Below are positions 61,073 through 64,000 of a DNA stretch of 64,000 nucleotides, in pieces. Below the pieces are notes generated by a model. The model saw nothing but the letters and a program-made list of their open reading frames with translations. It ran no database searches and had not been told where the DNA came from. Source of the stretch: Aminipila butyrica (lineage in GTDB: Bacteria; Bacillota; Clostridia; Peptostreptococcales; Anaerovoracaceae); NCBI RefSeq assembly GCF_010669305.1, contig NZ_CP048649.1, forward strand, positions 248,001 to 312,000, written 5' to 3'. Positions within the stretch are counted from its first letter, which is position 1; each line of letters opens with the position of its first letter. The position numbers and the translations under genes were made by a program.

Positions 61073-62323
61073 TTACAGTTGATCTTCGGTGGCAATAAAG
61101 CCCTTGATGGCTGAAGCCGTTACCGTAGCCGCTGAGGCGAGGTAAACCTTTGAGGAAGGATGGCCTGCCCGGCCTTTGAAGTTTCGGGTTCCGGTGCTGA
61201 TGAGCACTTCATTTTCCCCGATAACTCCTTGACAGCTGCCCCAACAGACACTGCAATTTGCGTTCATGACGATGGCACCAGCTTCCATGAATGTTTCCAT
61301 GAGGCCTTCCTCTAAAGCTTGCAAATACACGTCATTGCTGGCAGGAACGATAAGAAAGCGAACGGTGTCCGCCACTTGCCGACCTTTTAATAGACGGGCG
61401 GCTACCCGCAGCTCGTCTATACGGCCATTGTTACAGGAGCCTACAAAGGCTTCGTCAATTTTTGTACCGCAGGCTTGAGCAGCCGGAATGACGTCATCGA
61501 CAAAATCTGGCCGGGCCACTACAGGCTGGATATCGTCTAAGTTAAAGGTATATTCGCAAATATAATGAGCATCTTCATCGCTGGTAAAGACTTGCTTCGG
61601 CTGGCGGCCGTGGTCTTTTAACCAGGAAAGCGCTATCTCGTCCGCCTCAAAAATGGCTGACTTTGCCCCAGCTTCCACGGCCAGATTACATAGCACCATG
61701 CGGTCATTGACACTGAGGGTTTTTGCCCCTTCACCAGAAAACTCCATGACCTGATAGTTGACTCCGTTGGCTCCAATTTGACCGATGATATGCAGCATCA
61801 GATCCCGGGGATAAACGCCTTTTCTCAGCTTGCCTGTCAGGTTAAATTTGACCGTTTCAGGTACCAGCAGCCAAGAAGTGCCGGTGACCATGCCATATAA
61901 GAAGTCCGTACAGCCTACACCGGTTCCAAAGGCCCCTAGTGCGCCGTAGGTGCAGGTATGGCTGTCTGCGCCAAAGATTAATTCCCCTGGGCGGACGTAG
62001 TGTTCCATCATAATCTGATGACAGACGCCTTTGCCTTCCCAGAAATCAATTTGATGTTCTCGGGCAAAGTCTCGCATCTTCTTGTGGGTGGCAGCTGTCT
62101 TGGGATTGTCAGCAGGCACGTTGTGGTCGACGATGAATACCAGTTTTTTGGAATCGGCTATGGCTGGATGGTCCAGCTGCTGGTGGTACATGTCGATGGT
62201 TAAATGGGTTGTTCCGTCATTGCTCATCATGCGATCGAGGGTGACGGTGTGGATGTCGCCGGGTTTTACGGATTCCACCCCGGCAGCGGCAGCAATAATT
62301 TTTTCTGCAATGGTCATGCCCAT
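61073..62323 (-). CDS. leuC: Isopropylmalate-isomerase-type large subunit (first LeuC copy)
   Basis: 416 residues from the start at 62323, chosen because GGGAGGTGAACAGTAAT precedes it inside the end of the previous gene. Conserved GADSHTCTYGALGAFGTGVGCTD, cluster Cys in FVGSCNNGRIDEL and NCSVCWGSCQG; the latter lacks the usual Pro-Gly before the first Cys. Forms [4Fe-4S] dehydratase with the small subunit at 62325. Nearest copy to leuB, so I give it the leuC name with moderate confidence. Confidence 0.83.
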   Translation of the reverse strand: MGMTIAEKIIAAAAGVESVKPGDIHTVTLDRMMSNDGTTHLTIDMYHQQLDHPAIADSKKLVFIVDHNVPADNPKTAATHKKMRDFAREHQIDFWEGKGVCHQIMMEHYVRPGELIFGADSHTCTYGALGAFGTGVGCTDFLYGMVTGTSWLLVPETVKFNLTGKLRKGVYPRDLMLHIIGQIGANGVNYQVMEFSGEGAKTLSVNDRMVLCNLAVEAGAKSAIFEADEIALSWLKDHGRQPKQVFTSDEDAHYICEYTFNLDDIQPVVARPDFVDDVIPAAQACGTKIDEAFVGSCNNGRIDELRVAARLLKGRQVADTVRFLIVPASNDVYLQALEEGLMETFMEAGAIVMNANCSVCWGSCQGVIGENEVLISTGTRNFKGRAGHPSSKVYLASAATVTASAIKGFIATEDQL

Positions 62324-62324
62324 A

Positions 62325-62822
62325 TTACTGTTCACCTCCCTTCGTTGACTTTTCAGCCTCATTTAAGGAGGCGATCAGGCCCCCTTTATCCAAGATGGCC
62401 TGCATGTAGGGCGGCAGCTTGGTGCAGGAATATTCCTGGCCACCAGCTTTTACCAAGCCCTCAGACAGAAACAGCTCCATCGTTTCTCCAGTGGAAACCT
62501 GTTCATATAAATCTTTGCATACGATGACCGGCAGGCCGATGTTAATAGCATTCCGATAAAAGATTCGAGCAAAGGACTGGGCTACCACCGCTTTAACCCC
62601 AAGGGCCTTGAGTACGCTGGGGGCCTGCTCCCTGGAAGAGCCGCAGCCAAAGTTGTCGCCCCCTACCACAAAGTCACCAGGCCGAACTTTCTTAGAAAAG
62701 TCGGCATCCAGTGATTCAAAGGTGTGGGCCTTCATTTCTTCAATAGTGGGCAAGAGCAAATATTGAGAAGCAATGATCTGGTCTGTGTCCAGGTCATGGT
62801 GAAATTTAAATATAGTACCCAT
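62325..62822 (-). CDS. leuD: Isopropylmalate-isomerase-type small subunit (first LeuD copy)
   Basis: 165 residues from the start at 62822 behind AGGAGGTTCCG. Conserved HHDLDTDQIIASQYLLLPT, GDNFGCGSSREQAP and SFARIFYRNAINIGLPV. It is the second gene after leuB and precedes its large subunit by one base, a small-before-large order that the second pair repeats. Confidence 0.85.
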   Translation of the reverse strand: MGTIFKFHHDLDTDQIIASQYLLLPTIEEMKAHTFESLDADFSKKVRPGDFVVGGDNFGCGSSREQAPSVLKALGVKAVVAQSFARIFYRNAINIGLPVIVCKDLYEQVSTGETMELFLSEGLVKAGGQEYSCTKLPPYMQAILDKGGLIASLNEAEKSTKGGEQ

Positions 62823-62835
62823 CGGAACCTCCTTG

Positions 62836-63906
62836 CTAAATGGCAGCGGCAATCAGGTCACCGGCCTCTTTCGTGCCTATGGCTTTCTTGCCATCTGTAT
62901 AGATATCCGGCGTTCGGTAACCTTCAGCCAAAATCTGTTTTACCGCAGCTTCGATAGCTTCCGCTTCTTCTGAAAGGCCGAAGGTGTAGCGGAGCATCAT
63001 GGCACCGGATAAAATGGTAGCCATGGGATTGGCCTTGTTCTGTTTTGCAATATCTGGGGCAGAGCCGTGTACCGGCTCATACATACCGAAGTTGCCCTTT
63101 GCCAGACTAGCGGAAGGGAGCATGCCGATCGATCCGGTAATCATGCTGGCTTCGTCGGAGAGAATGTCACCAAAAATATTGCTGGTGACGATGACGTCAA
63201 ACTGCTTTGGATAGCGCACCATCTGCATGGTGGCATTGTCGATGTACAAATTGTCTAAGGCTACTTCTGGATAGTCCTTAGCTACTTCGGCCACCACTCG
63301 CCGCCATAATCGGGAGCTTTCCAGCACGTTGGCTTTATCGACGCTGGTCACCTTCTTATTTCTCTTCATGGCCATGTCAAAGGCTACCACGGCAATGCGG
63401 CGTACCTCTTCCTCCGCATACTGTTCCACATCGTAGGCAGCAGGACCCAGATCGGTATCCTTAAACCCTTTTTCCCCAAAGTAAATGCCGCCGGTAAGTT
63501 CCCGGACTACCACCAAATCCAGACCGCCTTCTACGATTTCTGGTTTCAGGGGGCAGGCATCGGCTAATTCGTCGAAGAGCAGAGCTGGCCGTAGGTTGGC
63601 AAAGAGACCTAGCTCCTTGCGCAGACCCAATAACGCTCGCTCTGGCCGTTGATCACCAGGCAGGGTATCCCACTGCCAACCGCCGACGGCGCCTAAAAGG
63701 ACCGCATCGCTGGCCTTGCAGATATCGATGGTCTCTTGGGGCAGGCAGGCGCCGGTAGCATCGATGGCGCAGCCTCCTGCTAACACTTCTGTATATTCAA
63801 AGGTGTGGCCGTACTTCTGGCTAACCTTCTCTAAAACCTTTACCGTTTCAGCCACTACTTCTGGGCCAATGCCGTCTCCAGGTATTAATGCGATTTTATA
63901 ATTCAT
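62836..63906 (-). CDS. leuB: 3-isopropylmalate dehydrogenase
   Basis: Oxidative decarboxylation in leucine synthesis. 356 residues from the start at 63906 (MNYKIALIPGDGIGPEVV), behind AAGGAGAAGTAGT. Substrate residues are in LLGLRKELGLFANLRPA, and the metal/NAD region in NIFGDILSDEASM and GSAPDIAKQNKANP. Upstream DNA (63907-64000) has no gene or terminator I can recognise before the window ends, so the operon may extend further. Confidence 0.95.
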   Translation of the reverse strand: MNYKIALIPGDGIGPEVVAETVKVLEKVSQKYGHTFEYTEVLAGGCAIDATGACLPQETIDICKASDAVLLGAVGGWQWDTLPGDQRPERALLGLRKELGLFANLRPALLFDELADACPLKPEIVEGGLDLVVVRELTGGIYFGEKGFKDTDLGPAAYDVEQYAEEEVRRIAVVAFDMAMKRNKKVTSVDKANVLESSRLWRRVVAEVAKDYPEVALDNLYIDNATMQMVRYPKQFDVIVTSNIFGDILSDEASMITGSIGMLPSASLAKGNFGMYEPVHGSAPDIAKQNKANPMATILSGAMMLRYTFGLSEEAEAIEAAVKQILAEGYRTPDIYTDGKKAIGTKEAGDLIAAAI

Positions 63907-64000
63907 ACTACTTCTCCTTATTAACATTCTGCCCAGCACGTCAGTGATGTAGACAGAATCTACACGATTAGCCTACTACTTATTTAACGGACGAATTTTG

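Overview
The window is chromosomal DNA from a spore-forming, anaerobic Firmicute, most likely class Clostridia. This rests on the gdpP-rplI-dnaB order, yabP/yabQ sporulation genes beside divIC, a high-molecular-weight rubredoxin next to rubrerythrin, an oxygen-sensitive glycyl radical enzyme with its activase, a small siroheme sulfite reductase with built-in ferredoxin domain, and frequent TTG/GTG starts after strong GGAGG sites. The family cannot be fixed from the sequence alone; Anaerovoracaceae (old Clostridiales family XIII) is only a guess. There is no phage, insertion sequence, CRISPR array, tRNA or rRNA.

Layout: (1) 1-7.9 kb, replication and envelope housekeeping: a soluble GdpP-like protein, L9, DnaB, a DnaD protein carrying the N-terminal half of a helicase loader but no AAA+ domain, an M23/LysM/G5 peptidase and uridine kinase. 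(2) 7.9-10.5 kb, oxidative-stress rubredoxin and rubrerythrin, a small membrane protein and a LysR regulator. (3) 10.6-18.5 kb, a cobalamin riboswitch with terminator in front of an M14 deacylase, a complete Dpp/Nik-type ABC importer and a MATE exporter. (4) 19.7-32.3 kb, the most interesting block: a thioredoxin, a JAMM protease, sulfite reductase, a TusA-like protein, a ThiS-like sulfur carrier, a ThiF-like activating enzyme, MetY, an AraC-type regulator with an altered receiver domain, CysK, a sulfonate-type ABC importer, and a glycyl radical enzyme with the residue pattern of isethionate sulfite-lyase plus its activase. Read together these genes describe oxygen-independent use of organosulfonate sulfur: import, radical C-S cleavage to sulfite, reduction to sulfide, loading onto a carrier protein as a thiocarboxylate, then homocysteine and cysteine synthesis.

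(5) 32.4-45.6 kb, an intracellular subtilase, a WalRK/PhoPR-type two-component system behind an array of repeated promoter-like elements, sporulation and division genes, RNase M5, RsmA, an LTA-synthase-like enzyme, acetyltransferases and a tandem pair of unrecognised membrane-anchored paralogues. (6) 45.7-56.3 kb, RidA, shikimate kinase and, on the minus strand, an operon aroF-tyrA-aroB-aroA-aroC-pheA-aroE-aroD. It is preceded by a 36-residue leader peptide packed with Tyr and Phe codons, a strong terminator and a candidate antiterminator, i.e. apparent ribosome-mediated attenuation. (7) 56.3-64 kb, a membrane diguanylate cyclase with two solute-binding domains, a decayed stalk-domain fragment, and a minus-strand leuB operon holding two complete large/small isopropylmalate-isomerase-type subunit pairs.

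A composite repeat with two TATAAT boxes around hairpins occurs at 19.5-19.6 kb (minus) and 33.73-33.95 kb (plus), in front of unrelated genes. It looks like a dispersed intergenic element that supplies promoters.
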